A stretch of 64,000 nucleotides of DNA from Gerris lacustris (Eukaryota > Arthropoda > Insecta > Hemiptera > Gerridae), in contig OX578276.1 of assembly GCA_951217055.1 (NCBI GenBank), positions 75,553,144 to 75,617,143 of the forward strand, in the 5' to 3' direction. The translations under genes and the position numbers were made by a program. The notes beneath the pieces were generated by a model that ran no database searches, had not been told where the DNA came from, and saw nothing but the letters and a program-made list of their open reading frames with translations. Positions within the stretch are counted from its first letter, which is position 1. Every line of letters begins with the position of its first letter. Positions 44,181 through 58,500 of the stretch are shown here, in pieces.

Positions 44181-47100
44181 GACAGATTGCGTGGTTAATT
44201 TGAAATAGATAAACATAAAATATGAACTTCCTTTCAATTAGGGTTTCTTGCAAGAGAAATGTAACCATCTGAACTATTCTTGTGCTCTTAAATTGAAACA
44301 ACAAAACGTGTTAAGTTTAATTTATTTCACTTTTTCATTTATTCGATTATAAGATTTTTATGTAATGCAACGTTTCCATAGGCCCCCTGATGAACTAATT
44401 TCATGCATAATCGGAAAGAAACATATTACAAGTTAATATCGAGTTATGAATTTGAACTCTAAATTTTTATCTGCTCAAAAACACTGAACATTTAAAAAAA
44501 AAAAACCCTCAAAATGGTCCCGACTATTTTTGATTAAAACAATTCAATTTGCTACGAATGCGAAATAAATTTCATTTAGGTTATTGTATTATTGGAGAGT
44601 TTAACCATTGGTAATTGCCGTATCATGAAATACATCATTATCTTTACTTAAGAAAAATTATAGTTCTAAAATTATAAGTCTAGAATAGTTTGATCATTAT
44701 GATTGGTTACATCAAGCACTTCCCTTTCCCTGTGATTTTATTTTAGGGTTTCGTATATTATTTGGCATATAATATGCGCTATTATTTGCTAAAATAACAT
44801 TTTAGTATTCCGCCATACCGCCCTATATGAAAGTAGAAAATAATATAAACAAATTTAAATAGATCCCCCCCAAAAGAAAAAATAGAGTAGAGTAAGGAGA
44901 GTAGAATAGATAGGTTCGATTCCTTGTCACTATGTGTTTTACCGGTATTAACAAAACGTTAAATGAATTATTTTCTGGCAATTTCCATCACCCTATCAAA
45001 AGGAATTAGCATAAATTATTTCATAATATTAGGACAAGCCGTTATAGGGTAGCACGGGAGGGGGAGACATTTTTTTGGATGAAATTTTGGCGCTGAAACG
45101 CAATATGGACGGTAAAAAGCACAGTTGTCATAAAAAGTCATATACATATATTTAAAATATATTTGTTTTGTTTTTTTTTTGCAATCCATCTTTGCGTCAT
45201 ATGTCCCAGAAAATTGGGGTTTTTGTGCCCCCTCCATCACCCTCTATTTTTTAACAAACCAACGAAATAAATAAATATAATAAAAGAGGATTGATAGAGA
45301 GGAGTCTAATACCAGTCAACCTTAATTAGACCCTGTAATGAAGGGTGACTGAAGAACAAATATAGTGAAAAAGGGTTGACGTTACAGGATTACTCTTCTG
45401 CTCTATTACAATCAAGTGGAATCGCAGTGTAAGTTTATTTTAATTATTTGATAAAGCGGTATAATATAGATCAATATGATATGTCCAGTCTCTTGTATTC
45501 AGCCCTTTAGGTTCTATAACTACGTTTACCAGGGGAAAAAATCTGGATCTATTAAATCTTAAGTTGGTCTCTATCAGTTCTGACAGGTATTATGCGATAG
45601 TCTGTTTCTGTTAATCAAGTGAAGATGAAAAATCGTCTCGACGCCGTTTAATATACTGTGCTGGTTAAGAAGGATCGATGCTATATCGCGGCATCTCTCT
45701 ATTGACTAATGTCTCTGTGCAGACGGACTGACAGAGAATCTCGTGCAAGCCTTGTTTGCATGTAAGCAACCTTCCAATACCCTTGTTCCAATCACACTAG
45801 ACATACGGGTTAGAATATTGTTATCGCATCTAGACTTGTAAGCAGTCGTGGCTCTTAATTTTGTTCTCTTAAGTACGATTGCCTGAGATTGTATTAATCG
45901 TTTGTTATTTTTATAATACAACACCAGCATATATGGAGTTTCTTTTATATAACTCCTTTAACCGAAGTTCTTAAATTTTTAATGTTACGGTTATTTATCA
46001 CATTGATTGGATGTTATCTTATAACTTGAATATTATACCAAAGTAGGTTCTCTTATTTTTTTAGTTGGTATTTGAAAGTACGTCCAATTGGTTAATTATA
46101 TGGATAAATTTGTTAATATGCTAAGTACAAGTATCAGAGAGTCCAGTTAAAGTTATACATTTTCTTGGTCCAGGTAAAATCATTACATAATAATGCTAGT
46201 TTATGATTAATAAGTAATTCGATAAAACATTACCGTGTGGGCTACCAATTTCTAAATGTTGATGGATGATACTTAATTTTTGAGGGCTCTGTATCCTACG
46301 TTTATACATTATTATTAGTTATCAATTTGATTTCAAGGGAATCAGTATATGAAAAAGTCAAATTATTATAATTTAGATCAAACTTAATAATACATTATGA
46401 TTACTGCTATTTTGGTATTAATTATTATATTTATCCAGACTACCTAAATAAAACACAACTAAATTAAAACTATAAATAACAAACAGTTGTGCCATGAAAG
46501 ATAAATAAAACTAAGATATATTTGTATAAACACAACCTGTCACGATGTGTAAGATCTTTGAAGAGTGACTGGTCTCCACATGTCCACATGTTGTTAAGGT
46601 CTAGTGTCTTATGCGGGTCCATCTGAACCCAGTTAAACAATTAACTCTTAACACAGTTTGAGAACCAAGGGAATATATTATGATTTTAACTCGAGTTCCT
46701 TCTCCCTCGTCATCTCTATAGTCTAAGGGTACTCTCTTTATATCAAGAGAGTTTCAAATATCCAGCAAACAAATAAGATTAGCCACACAAATTTCTTCTG
46801 TTTCAAATAAATTATTGTCTATGATCTTTTTATGTTACAGTCCAATGGAAGTAGCATAATATGATAATATATTTATGATAACCAACACATGTATGAATAT
46901 TTTTTTTACATATATGTTGAGTTCATTTGTTCTGTAGATGCAACTTGTACTAGAGTTGAAGCTGTTTCTGGGTGTAAACGTAAATGATCTTTTTGCCAAG
47001 ATTGATTATTGATACATAATATTTATTAATTACAGAACCACTATTCAAATGAATTTCCGATATTACATTTCCCTGCTATAATGATCTTAAATTATTCATA

Positions 47101-47730
47101 TATGTATTTGAAAAAGGATTCATTATTTCGTCTTAAAATATTATTATATTTTTGACCACTTACTCTATTCAGGTTAAAATGATCGGATTAAATCTCAAAT
47201 GCTTTTGTACAATTTTTTTTTTTTTTTTTATAAAAAACCTCTTATCATTTCTTCATCTCTGTTATCACACACTTTCAATTCTATTTCGAATCTCTCTTGA
47301 TAATTTTCCTACAGTTCTTCTTCTGGGTCGAAACTTTGAAAAATTAAAAGTTCTTATAGAATTTGTATCATGTCGTCTTCTATACCTAAATCCCAGTGAT
47401 TTCTTCTTCTAGAAATTCCATCAAATTGTTTTATCCAAATGTAAGATAGTAAACTAATTCAAGATATAAACTTGTAATGAATATACGAAGTTTGAATATA
47501 CTCGTCTATATAAAAAAAACAATAATGAAATTATACGACAACATGTGCTACGTTACTATTTTTTGTAGTTCATATTTTATTATATATTTATTTGAATTAG
47601 AGTTAATTAGGCAAATGTAATATCCTAATTAATTATTATTTAACATTGACTGTCATTTATTATACATGCTTTTCAATATCCTTTAATTTAAAATAAACTC
47701 CTTTCACTGTAATATGTGATCAGAATTCCT
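44181..47730. other. Long intergenic stretch, no gene recognised
   Basis: AT-rich. Open frames of 74-86 codons (45016-45240, 45706-45930, 47152-47412) have no recognisable domain and skewed composition. A short block at about 45040-45240 with paired TTTTTTTGG and CCCC tracts resembles the foldback at 50.7 kb in style, but ends could not be defined. Confidence 0.4.
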
Positions 47731-47737
47731 AATAATA

Positions 47738-47818
47738 TGTATAATATATATCCTATATATATAATAATCTTATATATATATAATTATATATATATATAAT
47801 ATCCTATATAATATATAT

Positions 47819-47895
<77 letters not shown>
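47738..47895 (+). repeat. (TA)n microsatellite with broken left half
   Basis: Pure TA from about 47823 to 47894, preceded by TATATCC interruptions. Confidence 0.95.
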
Positions 47896-47899
<4 letters not shown>

Positions 47900-48411
47900 T
47901 GAGAAAATAAACGTCGTCAAAACCAATTAGACTGGCAAGTGATTGAACAATCATCAGCCATGATGGTGCATTAATTTAATTACCATACTCTTCTCTCGAT
48001 ACAGCAGTTCTCTCGGACGCCATATAAGAGATCAAAGTCAAAAATTTAAAAAAAAAATCAAATGGAGCACTATTTAAGGTAGAACCGATGGAGGTACGAC
48101 AAAAATTCATAGGACCAAAGTTGTAGATCTCTTAAAATCAGTTACCGCTGACCGCTGGTGCAATCTGCTTTTCGATACGACTTACCGTTTAGCTCCAATA
48201 AGCCTCCAAAAAACTTTAAGGTTGCGTCCGCCATCTTTAATTTTTTAAGGGGGGTAAAACTTTTTTTTTTAACTTTTCCAGTCGGTTTGGGCTAATTTCC
48301 GACGCAAATAACCTCTAGTCTCTAAGTGGTCTAGAAGTACCCAAACATTTTTATTAGCGAGTCAGTGGGTTTTGGTTATGCTGGATGGGTCAACCTAATT
48401 ATGTTAGTTTT
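47900..48411. other. Repeat-like sequence, no gene
   Basis: The stretch 48060-48350 (GGAGCACTATTTAAGGTAGA, CCGCCATCTTTAATTTTTTA and a T-run) has the style of other short repeats here, but no second copy was found in the window. Confidence 0.35.
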
Positions 48412-49027
48412 GCTTCCGAGCTTACCGAAGGTGACGGAAGCTATGTGATCGTTCCGAAGAACGGAAAATTTTTAGGTCTCTGATTTCAAAATTGCAAGAC
48501 AGAAATCCGTTTCAGACATCAGGGAACATTTTTGGTTCCGTGTCTGTCTGTCAGTCTGTCTGTCGGTCTGTCGTTAAATTTTTGCGAACCAACATATCTT
48601 AAAAACTACACGTTCAATTTTAATGAAATTTGGGTGGTTGGTCATAATTAGTCCATTGTTGGTCCCATATAAGTTTCAACCTTCTGCGCCTTTTTGTTTC
48701 TCTTCCACATGCGCACAAACATACATTTATTTACACATATAGCTTCAAAGGTACTTATCTGATTTGAATGAAACTTTTATAGTTTATCGAAAGTAACCCG
48801 CAAATAGCCCCAGATTAATTTGAACCGTCTACGCTCTTTAACTTTTGCTAAATTGATACTTTACTTCGTGTAAAAATCTAAACAATTTTGATAGATTAAA
48901 AAAAAAAAAACGGGGGAAACAATTAAACCAATTTGACAATAATGACTTGTAAAAGCATAAAATCAATAAAGTACGTGGATAGGATGCGAGGAAGCTAAGA
49001 GCCACACCAATTGGCAGTCTTTTTTTA
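48412..49027 (+). repeat. Dispersed repeat family S, copy 4 (best preserved)
   Basis: Complete from GCTTCCGAGCTTACCGAAGG, through TGACGGAAGCTATGTGATCG, AAATCCGTTTCAGACATCAG, the CTGTCTGTCAGTCTGTCTGT block, TTTTAATGAAATTTGGGTGG and AACGGGGGAAACAATTAAAC, to GAGCCACACCAATTGGCAGT and a T-run. At about 616 bp it is the reference copy for the family in this window. Confidence 0.85.
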
Positions 49028-49029
49028 TA

Positions 49030-49250
49030 TAAAATTGTTTTAAATCAAATTATAATTACTATTTATAAAGGGAGACAGACAGAGAAAAATAGACTTCAGC
49101 GCCGGGACTCGAATCACGGACCTCCCCCTCATATCCAGTGTGCGGGAGCTCTCCAGTGTGCGGGCTCGGTTCAAGTCCCGGAGCTGAAGTCTATTTTTCT
49201 CTGACTGTCTCCCTTTATAAATAGTAATTATAATTTGATTTAAATTAAAA
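49030..49250. mobile_element. Foldback element with tRNA-like cores in both arms
   Basis: The outer arms match almost perfectly: AATCAAATTATAATTACTAT, TTATAAAGGGAGACAG, AGAGAAAAATAGACTTCAGC on the left recur inverted on the right. Toward the centre the left arm reads CGGGACTCGAATCACGGACC, the complement of a B box (GATTCGAGTCC), and the right arm reads CGGTTCAAGTCCCGGAGC, a direct B box (GGTTCAAGTCC). TCCAGTGTGCGGG occurs twice around a GAGCTC centre. It looks like two head-to-head tRNA-derived sequences, either a palindromic SINE or a duplicated tRNA pseudogene. Confidence 0.75.
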
Positions 49251-49299
49251 TTTAAACGTTTCGTAGTATGAATACTACCAATAACTTGTAAAAATTGAA

Positions 49300-49522
49300 T
49301 ATAAAATTGTTAATAACATTAATTCTACTCAATATTTTTCGATGAAACCAAGCCTATACAAATTGCGCAACATGTTTGCACTCACCTCTAAAAAAATTAA
49401 TCGATTTCATTTAGCCAGTTTTGCACTTATAAAGTCTGACTTGGGCGACAGGCACACATGCACACACGAAAGAAGTTAAGGCCGGATTCAAAACTTTAAT
49501 TTTATATATATAGATAGATAGA
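49300..49522 (-). mobile_element. Possible Helitron 5' end fragment
   Basis: On the minus strand from 49522: TCTATCTATATATATAAAAT, AAGTTTTGAATCCGG, GTGTGTGCATGTGTGCC and TCGCCCAAGTCAGACTTTAT. The TC-TATATATATAAAA start resembles insect Helitron 5' ends such as that at 40426. No 3' CTRRT end was located. Confidence 0.3.
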
Positions 49523-49950
49523 TATATGACAATTATTTACATTAGCACCCCCTTGGTTCTAAACAATAGTCTGCCTTACAAAAGTCTCACAAAATTTGGG
49601 TGTTAGTCTTCCCAAGACGTTGAGACTCCTGAGGCTGTTTTATTTCGCTATTTTAAAATCGACTCTTATCACGTGTAAGACTAAATCTTATAAAGATAAC
49701 TGTAAGACAAAGAGTTCTACAGTTTTCTTAGCGTATATTTAATATTTCTTAGTCTTAATAGTTGCTTAGACTAAGGGATATTATCACATTTATCTACACA
49801 AGTGTTCCTTTGTCTCAAGGTATATTGGACTAAATATCCCTATGTCTTAATAGTGATTTAGACTAATGAATAAATGCTTCTCTGTATATGTTCCATTGTC
49901 TAAATATCTGTTTAGGCAAAGGGATATAGGGGATTGCTAAAGTAAAAAAG
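49523..49950. other. Intergenic, no gene recognised
   Basis: AT-rich, with diverged copies of a short motif (TTAGACTAAG.GATAT) at 49770, 49860 and 49910. Function unknown. Confidence 0.4.
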
Positions 49951-49959
49951 TACCATATA

Positions 49960-50194
49960 CAGTGGCGTATCCAGGGGGGGGGGGGGGGGCACAGGGGGCA
50001 CGTGCCCCCCCCCCCCCCGCCCTTAGTTACTTGGGGCGCGGTTTTTTTTGTTTTTTTTGGGGGGGGGAGGGAGGGGGGCAGCAGCTTTGTTGAATAAGTA
50101 GTTCCCTTTTCTTGTTTCCACTACGAATCCCCCCCCCCCCCCAATCTAAACTGACTTAGAATGTGTCCCCTCCAGACCGCTGGATACGCCACTG
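49960..50194. mobile_element. hAT MITE, 235 bp, with 8-bp target duplication
   Basis: Ends CAGTGGCGTATCCAG and, inverted, CTGGATACGCCACTG; exact duplication ACCATATA at 49952-49959 and 50195-50202. CAGTGGCGTA ends and 8-bp duplications are characteristic of hAT elements. Homopolymeric G and C tracts fill the interior. No coding capacity. Confidence 0.93.
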
Positions 50195-50331
50195 ACCATA
50201 TATATTTATATATATGTCTAGGGACGCTTTGTGTGGGCTAAGAGAATATCTTAAAATATTTATTTAGGATATTATTTTGCCACGCCAATAGTTGCACTGA
50301 TTTAGTTTTTCACTCTATTTTCATATAATTT

Positions 50332-50460
50332 TTTTTTTTAACTACTCCAGAGTATTGACGAAGCGAAATTGTTAGATCAAGAGCTTAGGCGCGGAATCGA
50401 ACCCCCGACCTTGATTTAACAATAGGCGAGCGGCAAGCCTCGTCGATCATAGCTATTTTA
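50332..50460 (-). mobile_element. tRNA-derived SINE head
   Basis: On the minus strand: TAGCTATGATCGACGAGG (A-box-like), TTGCCGCTCGCC, AAATCAAGGTCGGGGGTTCG, ATTCCGCGCC (B box GGTTCGATTCC, perfect consensus), then a short tail ending in a run of A (T-run at 50332-50340 on the plus strand). A-to-B spacing is like a tRNA gene. The element is about 130 bp, within the SINE range. No acceptor-stem pairing was found, so it is not a working tRNA gene. Confidence 0.65.
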
Positions 50461-50676
50461 AATTCCTGTCCATACAGTTAAGTTTTAAGGTTATAAGTAA
50501 ATGTGCCTTTAATTTGTTTTTATTTTTATAGCTGTTTTAAGTGTTAGTTGTTAATTGAATAAATTTACTGCACTATTTAGTACTTCTTTTTGTCCTATTT
50601 TACCAAAATCATACTTTATCCTTTGTATCTTTTTCAATAGACAGTTTCCATTTAGTTATACAGGTAGTCCTAAAGT

Positions 50677-51560
50677 CCCCCCCCCCCCCTCTTAACTTTT
50701 GAACGGTTTAAGATACATTAATGAAACTTGGGGGATCCGGACCATATAATGAGAAGTTTATTTTCATGCAATCGCGCTCTAGGGACAACCACCCACTTTG
50801 CCCCTAGGCCACCCAACTTCAACATTTCAAATTGGAGTGTATATTTCGAATATACGGTGAAAAATAATAAAAAAATATGTTTAAATTTTTTTTCTATCTC
50901 CCATATTTTCCCCCTATAGAGGGGCAAAAGGTAGCAAAATAACCTTTCCGAAAATAGTTAAAAAAATAACACTTAACGTACTAAAATCTAAACGGTTTGA
51001 AATAAATTAATGGAACTTGGGGGATCTCTACCATATAAAGAGAAGTTTGTATTCATACACTCGTGTACTAGGGGCAGCCCCCATTTTTCCCCCAGGCACT
51101 GAAATCTACAAATTTTGTACTTCTGCCCCATATAGGGGGAAAAATATTGGAGATAGAAAAAAAATTTGAAGCAAAATATTCTTATTTATCACCATAGAAT
51201 CCAAATTTGCTATCAAACCTCTACACTCCAATTTGAAGTGAAGTTGGGTTGCCAGGGGGCTAAGTGGGTGGTTGTCCCTAGTGCACGATTGCATGCAAAT
51301 AAACTTCTCTTTACATGGTACGGATCCCCCAAGTTTCATTAATTTATCTCTTAGACTTTACAACAATATAAGTGTAATTTCTTACTATTTTCGGAAGGGT
51401 TATTTTACTATTTTTGCCCCCTTATAGAGGGCACTATATTAGAGATATATTGATTAGAGATATATTAGAGAGATTGCTTGAAAACAAATTTTGCTTAATC
51501 CCCCAAGTGTCACTAATTTATCTCAAATTGTTCAAAACTTAAGAGGAGGGAGAGGGGGGT
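50677..51560. mobile_element. Complex foldback element with repeated subunits
   Basis: Left start CCCCCCCTCTTAACTTTTGA; right end GAGGAGGGAGAGGGGGG. A subunit with AATGAAACTTGGGGGATC, CCATATAATGAGAAGTTTAT and AGGGACAACCACCCAC occurs forward at 50690 and, diverged, at 50985, and in reverse at 51230-51370 and partly at 51490-51550. The arms thus form a large stem, and the short frames on both strands here mirror each other. Non-coding; superfamily unknown. Confidence 0.75.
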
Positions 51561-51562
51561 CA

Positions 51563-52365
51563 TTATTTTTTGTTTATTACAATATTATTTTTCCACTTAC
51601 ATGACAAAGCTAGGATGAGGAAAATAAAACACTTGTTCGAACAAAGCAATGGCCCTCTAATTAGCGTGTAAAGTTTAATAAATAGAAAATCACCTTTTTT
51701 TAAGAAGGCAATTATTACACATCTTTCTTTTCCAAAAAAAAAATGCCTTTTGTTTTCTTCTCCGAAATCTTTGAAAACATCTTCAAATGACATTGTTCGG
51801 CCAGCCCCTGAAACACTCTTAATATCTCCTGAATCATTGACTCAACGACGGACATTCTTTGAATTTAAAACGAAACTCTGAAAAATTACTTTTCTACGTT
51901 TGAGGTACGATGTTTTTCTCTGTTATTTCAATTGCAACAATAAACTCGTGATAATGAAAAAAACTTACCGAACATACACCATTGCCTGAATTTACCGAAT
52001 AACCGACACAGCTGCCACCATGTTCAGGTAATTATAATAGGTAATAATACGGAATGAACACGAACGCAAGAATAACAAATAACATATAGTCTGAGTCCAC
52101 CGGCCAGCCAAAGTTCGGTCAAATATAAACAAAAACAATATTTTTCAGTCACTGTTGTCTATATTTTAGTTTTGTCAATGGAAAGTTTCTTACTTTTCTT
52201 TTGCAAGCTTTTATTTTTAATTTATTTAGTTAAAGTTTTCAAGTTAAATTAAAAAAGAAGCTCTTACTAAAAAATTTACTAAACAATATTTATTACAATT
52301 AACTGGAATATTTCTAATGTAAAAATATTATGATAAATGTATATCTCTAAAAAAGTATATATATT
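51563..52365. other. Intergenic, no gene recognised
   Basis: AT-rich, nothing recognised. Confidence 0.4.
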
Positions 52366-53486
<1,121 letters not shown>

Positions 53487-53737
53487 AATTATGACTAGAG
53501 AGGTTAAAAAAGAAACACAACAATATTGTCACCACAATATTTTTATTTTTTTACCCCCCTTGCACTGTTAGTTTACCTTAAAATTTGTAAAATAGTTAAC
53601 TTAGTACAGCATTCACTCTTACTAAGTTAACACGCATACTGAAGATGACATTGTAAGTCGTAACGCGTCTTGTAATTATAAAAAAATTGTGGTGACAATA
53701 TTGTTGTGTGTCTTTTTTAACCTCTCTAGTCATAATT
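53487..53737. mobile_element. MITE with about 50-bp inverted ends and a hammerhead-like motif
   Basis: AATTATGACTAGAGAGGTTA, then AACAATATTGTCACCACAAT, are inverted at the right end (ATTGTGGTGACAATATTGTT and TAACCTCTCTAGTCATAATT). An inner pair AACTTAGTA/TACTAAGTT is also present. CTGAAGA..GTAACGCGTC lies at 53639-53669. Target duplication not resolved because AATT is symmetric. Confidence 0.8.
53639..53669 (+). ncRNA. Hammerhead-ribozyme-like motif, core-mutated
   Basis: CTGAAGA, a 14-nt possible helix II closed by GAC/GTC, GTAA in place of GAAA, then CGCGTC. In Penelope-like elements the hammerhead often ends GAAACGCGTC with a very short palindromic helix III. The T in the core would be expected to abolish cleavage. 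Confidence 0.35.
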
Positions 53738-53739
53738 TG

Positions 53740-54695
53740 ATATTGCTTGATATAAAAAAATTGGGCCCCTGATTTGTCAATACTATATATTTACATTTTG
53801 TTCCTCTCTCATTGAACTTTGCAAGAAAGATCAAGGTTTCTTTGCAATTAATCATATTTTCCTGACACTTGTCACTGATAGGCCAATCATGTTAAGTCTA
53901 AGCAATGTAAAGTACCAGACTACCTGGGTCATAGGCTTAACTAGGAAGTGTTTTATATTGTATTAAACAAGTTGCTCAAACTCTTGTTGCCTATGTAGGC
54001 ATTAAAAGCTTAATCATAATTCCAAAAGGTGTTTTCTTAAGCCGTCGATGCAATCATCAGTAAAAATATATTTAACCGGTTTTTTTGTTTAACCGGACTG
54101 GAACTTGGACTAGAACGTCTCTCTTTTGCACCTTTTCTAAAGTAATCTAATGATGCAGTTCAGTACAAAATAACGAAAGGAGATATTAATATTATAATAA
54201 TTAAAGTCTTTAAAAAATATAATTATAGGTATGATAGTCTTTACCGTTCCGATAGACATCTTGAAGTAGAGGTTATTACTGGATTCTGCCTTTAGACGGC
54301 AAAATAGTTGAAATGAGTCCATGAAACACCTACTCTAATGGCGGACAAATAAAGTTTTAGAATACGATGTCAACAATACATTATTTTTATCTACGATAAA
54401 ATGAATGATTTTGAGATTGAAATAATTGGAATGCCAAGACAAAACGAGAGAGAGTATTTAGAGTATATGAGGTTTAGTTATAAATTTAAATAATTAAATA
54501 CTTTATAAAATAAAAGTGATGAATACAACCTGGTGAAAATAGAAGAGAATTTATTGAAGTCTGATCGCTGAAAAAAAGATGTAAAGATAATAATTGACCA
54601 AATGGCAAATAAGATTTTATTTCTAGATTTATCTGAATCTGAAAAAATAGAACAAAGGAAGTTATATTAATACGGCTTGTTTCTAATGATTATAA
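53740..54695. other. Intergenic, no gene recognised
   Basis: AT-rich, nothing recognised. Confidence 0.4.
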
Positions 54696-54711
54696 CACTA
54701 ATAACATGCTA

Positions 54712-54783
54712 TAACTCCGTGGGGTCCAAACTGACCCCAACCTGTTACTTATTACATAAAATTTCACCTTATACTCACAGGGT
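54712..54783 (-). mobile_element. Orphan piggyBac-like terminus
   Basis: Read on the minus strand from 54786: TTAA, then CCCTGTGAGTATAAGG, and about 45 bases inside it the dyad GGGGTCAGTTTGGACCCC. This is the same layout as the left end of the element at 4580 (TTAA, CCCTAGAAAG, then GGAGTCAAAATGACTCC). The opposite end was not found within 1 kb. Confidence 0.5.
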
Positions 54784-54789
54784 TAAAAA

Positions 54790-55274
54790 CTTCCGATTAT
54801 AATGAAATTTAGATGGTAGAATTAGAATTATTAGATGGAAGTTATGTAACGAAAAAATGTATGTCTCCGATTTAAAAAAATCCAAGACAGAAATCCATTT
54901 TAGTCATCAGGGAACATTTTCTGTTTGGTGTCTGTCTGTCGTTTACTTTTTGCGAACCAAAATATCTATAAAAATCACTCGTCTAATATTTTAAGAAATT
55001 TGGATAACAGTCATAATTAGCTCATTGTTTGTTCCATAGAAGTTAAAATAATATTATGGGACCATTGCTAATTATGATAATGACCTACCATCTACATTTT
55101 TATGTCAAATACATTTTTGACAGACGACAGACAGATTGACAGGCCGATCGATACCAAAAATGTTTCCTGATGTTTCAAAAGGATTTCTTTCTAGGAATTC
55201 TTAAGACCGGAGACATACAGAAATTTCGTTCTTCTGTTTAATCTCAATGCTTCCGCTACCTTCGGTCAGCTCGG
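54790..55274. repeat. Two family S copies in inverted arrangement (copies 5 and 6)
   Basis: The left half runs forward: AGATGGAAGTTATGTAACG, TGTATGTCTCCGATTT, AAATCCATTTTAGTCATCAG, TGTCTGTCTGTCG, CATAATTAGCTCATTG. The right half is a reverse copy ending at 55274: GATGTTTCAAAAGGATTTC, CTTCCGCTACCTTCGGTCAG and CTCGGAAGCAA. Together they form a large hairpin. Confidence 0.75.
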
Positions 55275-55602
55275 AAGCAACTATCTCTTCTTCATTTTAA
55301 TTGCATTTTGTATATCTTTTGTTCTGTGTAAATTATTTGCTTTATTACGGTCAGATTAACACAACCTCAGGGTATTTAATGTACGGAGAGATAAAATCAC
55401 TATATTCATCTACTCGATATGATCATTAATATTAAACATGTCTCAGAGATATTAAAATCCGAACTATCAAGGAGCTCGTAACGATTCGGGTACGCCAATC
55501 TCTTTCATGTAATATTATTTACATTCACTTGAAATTTCTACTGTGAAAATTTTAAATAAAGTGTTAATTTTATAATGTTTCATTCTAATATTTATATTTA
55601 TT

Positions 55603-55777
55603 GCTTCCGAGCTTACAGTAGGTAACAGAAGCTATGTGATCAGTCTGAAGAACAAAAAATTAAATTAAATTGACATTAAAATAGGTTTAAATAGGGTGTA
55701 ATAGTATAAAATCATTAAAGTATACAAAATACAACTTGAGGAAGCTAAGTGCCACACTAATTGGCAGTTTATTTTTT
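55603..55777 (+). repeat. Dispersed repeat family S, copy 7 (internally deleted)
   Basis: Head GCTTCCGAGCTTACAGTAGG and TAACAGAAGCTATGTGATC are joined almost directly to the tail AAGTGCCACACTAATTGGCA. About 440 bases of the middle are missing, which suggests that head and tail are the parts needed for mobility. Confidence 0.8.
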
Positions 55778-56765
55778 GATGTGTTTGATTCTTAGAAGCA
55801 TAATTTTAAACATACATATTAATAAATTGATAAATACTGTTAATACTAATTAATTAATAAACTCATAACTATTAATACTAATTCATTAATAAACTAATAA
55901 CTATTAATTCTAATTAATAATAAGCTGATTAAAAAACAATGCTTACTTATTTTTTCTACAAAGAATCCGGAAATACCTATCTATTTTCTTGACTGGTGAT
56001 AAAATAATTACCTCAGAAGAAGGTTGATTTATGTTGTAAAAACAGTTTACAAGCATTGTTTAGTCTTAAATCAGAAAACAAGTTGGTTATCTTGTCTTGG
56101 AGTCCTGACAACTTGAAAAACTTAATTGAAAGAATTACAATCATCAATTCAAGCTCACGAACTTGTATTTAAATATATTAAGAATGCAGGCCTTATTGAT
56201 ATACAAATATATTCACGGTTTAAGACTTCTTATTGTCGTGCAATGCTTACTTTAGATTGTTGCGGAGTTATTGCTTTCTAATGAATCAACTGAATTAGTA
56301 AATACCATTACTTTTAGTTATATCAACTCAACCAAACTCTACATAAAACAAGTGAACTAATAATAATTATTAAAATTCGAGTATTTTGATTTCAGTCCAA
56401 AATTAAGATGTACTAATATTTTAAGAATTTAAATTTAAGGTGATTGAAGTTTAAAGATAGACACTTAATGATGGTTTTGTTGTAAAAAAGGGACATTTTG
56501 CGAATTTAATTTAATGTATTGATGTCATACCTGTAATATTCTAAATTATAATAATGTAAGGCATTTATCTTATCCAAATTTTTTACATTTTATTTATCAA
56601 ATATAAAAGGGCAAGAAAGAAAAGGAGAAAAAATGTTTATACCTACATAATTATTATTAATTAATGCTTTTTAACTTTATTCTTTTAGGATTCAAGCTAA
56701 GCATTCTCTATCGGTAAAGGGAAATATTTGTGTCTTTAAAGAGTTACCAATAAGAACAGAGCAAA
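55778..56765. other. Intergenic, no gene recognised
   Basis: AT-rich. A short tandem motif (AACTATTAATACTAATTAAT-like) at 55840-55920. Confidence 0.4.
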
Positions 56766-56768
56766 AAA

Positions 56769-58330
<1,562 letters not shown>

Positions 58331-58334
58331 AATA

Positions 58335-58500
58335 AATGGTACACAGGGGTACGGGGTACAAAAGTCAAAATATAGTATTTACCCTTCAAGATGCATGTCG
58401 TTGGAAAGCTCTTTAAGAGTACTACAGTCATTTTTGTTATATGTTTGTACACTTTTGTCATATTTTCATATAAGAGGGGGGTAAAATGGGAAAAACCTGT
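58335..58500 (+). repeat. Dispersed repeat family K copy
   Basis: GGTACACAGGGGTACGGGGT, AAGATGCATGTCGTTGGAAA, GCTCTTTAAGAGTACTAC, ACACTTTTGTCATATTTTC and AAGAGGGGGGTAAAATGGG, in the order seen inside the Helitron at 40.6 and 41.0 kb. The 68-codon frame at 58391-58597 lies in this repeat and is not a gene. Confidence 0.75.

Noticed and set aside
44913..44923. Perfect B-box sequence GGTTCGATTCC
   Set aside because: No A box upstream, no tRNA fold and purine-rich low-complexity flanks; probably chance.
50718..51339. Mirror-image frames of 63-77 codons
   Set aside because: They are produced by the inverted subunits of a non-coding foldback element.
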